Shown here: one piece after another, positions 63,225-64,000 of the stretch
Numbering within the stretch: position 1 is the stretch's first letter
Layout: every line of letters starts with the position of its first letter
Assembly: GCF_001050235.1 (NCBI RefSeq)
Contig: NZ_DF967972.1
Coordinates: 2,303,855-2,367,854 of the forward strand
Length of the DNA stretch: 64,000 bases
Origin: Longilinea arvoryzae
GTDB taxonomy: Bacteria; Chloroflexota; Anaerolineae; Anaerolineales; Anaerolineaceae
Reading direction: 5' to 3'
The notes under the pieces: generated by a model
Seen by the model: the letters and a program-made list of their open reading frames with translations, nothing else
Databases searched by the model: none
What the model was told of the DNA's origin: nothing
Program-made: the position numbers and the translations under genes

Positions 63225-63779
63225 ATGGACGCAATCACCCTTCCGGAAACCAACCAACTGTACGTCGTCGTCGGCGGACGCGCCGCCACACAGCGCCTGC
63301 TGGACCTGGCGGCGCGCCTGGCGCTGCGCGGGCCGCTGCTGCTGCTGGATTGCGGCAACAGCGCCAACCCGCTGCCGCTGGTGCGCGAGCTGCGCCGCCT
63401 GACGATCGACCCCGTGCGGGCGCTGGGCAACATCCAGCTCGCGCGCGCCTTCACCTGCTATCAAGTCAAGGCTCTGCTGGAGCAGGTGGCCTTTTTCCCG
63501 GCTCAGCAGCCGCTCTTGATCTTCGATCTGCTGGCGACCTTCTACGACGAAAGTGTTTCGGACGCGGAAGGCCGCCGCCTGCTCGAGCAGAGCCTGCACT
63601 GCATCCGCCACGTGCGCCGTTCGGCGCCGGTGCTGATCAGCGTGCGCCAGCCGCCCGCGGATTTCCCCGAGCGCGAGGCCTTTGTGGATTTGCTGTGCGG
63701 CTTCGCCGACCAGTGCTGGTTGGAGGAGCGCGTCGAGCCGCCGCCGCCCGCGCAAATGTCGTTGTGGGAGGAGGAATAA
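63225..63779 (+). CDS. RecA-fold-like protein with C-terminal clamp-binding-like motif
   Basis: 184 aa, GC-rich. LYVVVGGRAATQRLLDLAARLALRGPLLLLDCGN resembles the start of a RecA/KaiC-type domain, but the Walker A GKT is absent. PLLIFDLLATFYDE resembles Walker B. The extreme C-terminus reads QMSLWEEE (Q177-W181), close to the QLSLW clamp-binding motif in DinB of this window. These traits recall ImuA- or RecA-paralogue-type repair proteins; this is inference, and activity is unknown. It lies just upstream of the IS110 transposase end. Confidence 0.6.
   Translation: MDAITLPETNQLYVVVGGRAATQRLLDLAARLALRGPLLLLDCGNSANPLPLVRELRRLTIDPVRALGNIQLARAFTCYQVKALLEQVAFFPAQQPLLIFDLLATFYDESVSDAEGRRLLEQSLHCIRHVRRSAPVLISVRQPPADFPEREAFVDLLCGFADQCWLEERVEPPPPAQMSLWEEE

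Positions 63780-64000
<221 letters not shown>

Overview
The window looks like a chromosomal segment of a Chloroflexota bacterium, most likely class Anaerolineae. This is inferred from gene content, not from a marker phylogeny; no rRNA is present. The supports are a long mraZ-to-ftsZ division/cell-wall cluster, an NAD-linked HoxEFUYH hydrogenase, an NAD-linked formate dehydrogenase, BTAD-type regulators, NBR1-like and SET domains, and secreted proteins carrying a short LP[LV]I-type motif. Base composition is moderately GC-rich, and clearly higher near 62.7-63.8 kb.

Region 1 (1-18.7 kb, minus strand) is one dcw cluster. In transcription order it reads mraZ, rsmH, ftsL, ftsI, murF, mraY, murD, ftsW, murG, a CvpA-like gene, murC, a 60-aa ORF, murB, ddl, ftsQ, ftsA, ftsZ, and then nrdR under its own promoter. 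murE is absent. The mraZ promoter carries four 10-bp-spaced MraZ boxes, and the nrdR promoter carries a perfect 20-bp palindrome over its predicted start.

Region 2 (18.7-29.8 kb) is a mixed accessory stretch: a half-size EamA transporter, a NYN plus cold-shock-like protein, a zinc-ribbon membrane protein, three secreted proteins (alpha/alpha-toroid-like, trypsin-like, jelly-roll-like), comM, and a TPR/BTAD regulator with a small partner.

Region 3 (29.8-36.0 kb) is a molybdenum formate dehydrogenase module: a fused NuoE-NuoF-like subunit, a HoxU-like subunit, the catalytic subunit, plus mobA and fdhD. ModA/ModB molybdate uptake genes with a PadR-type regulator lie at 59.2-61.5 kb.

Region 4 (36.1-50.1 kb) holds an FW-domain lipoprotein, a PGI/PMI isomerase, a three-gene ABC-2 exporter, dinB, a glycosyltransferase, tRNA-Thr(CGU), a GT39-like membrane protein, udk, a VTT protein, an M20 peptidase and a SET-domain protein. 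A candidate small RNA lies at about 50.25-50.43 kb.

Region 5 (50.6-59.2 kb) has a GAF sensor kinase and NarL-type regulator, followed by a tightly packed operon: a four-CBS-domain protein, hoxE, hoxF, hoxU, hoxY, hoxH and the maturation protease hoxW. With Region 3 this gives the cell two NAD-linked routes, one to H2 and one to formate/CO2, as expected for an anaerobic or microaerobic fermenter.

Region 6 (61.5-64 kb) has padR, a GNAT acetyltransferase, and a GC-rich pair: a LuxR-type regulator and a RecA-fold-like protein with a C-terminal clamp-binding-like motif. It ends in the 3' part of an IS110-family transposase.

A recurrent feature is a -10 element exactly 6-7 nt before the ATG (comM, dinB, udk and the LuxR gene; padR, mobA and the GT39-like gene are close), which predicts leaderless transcripts.
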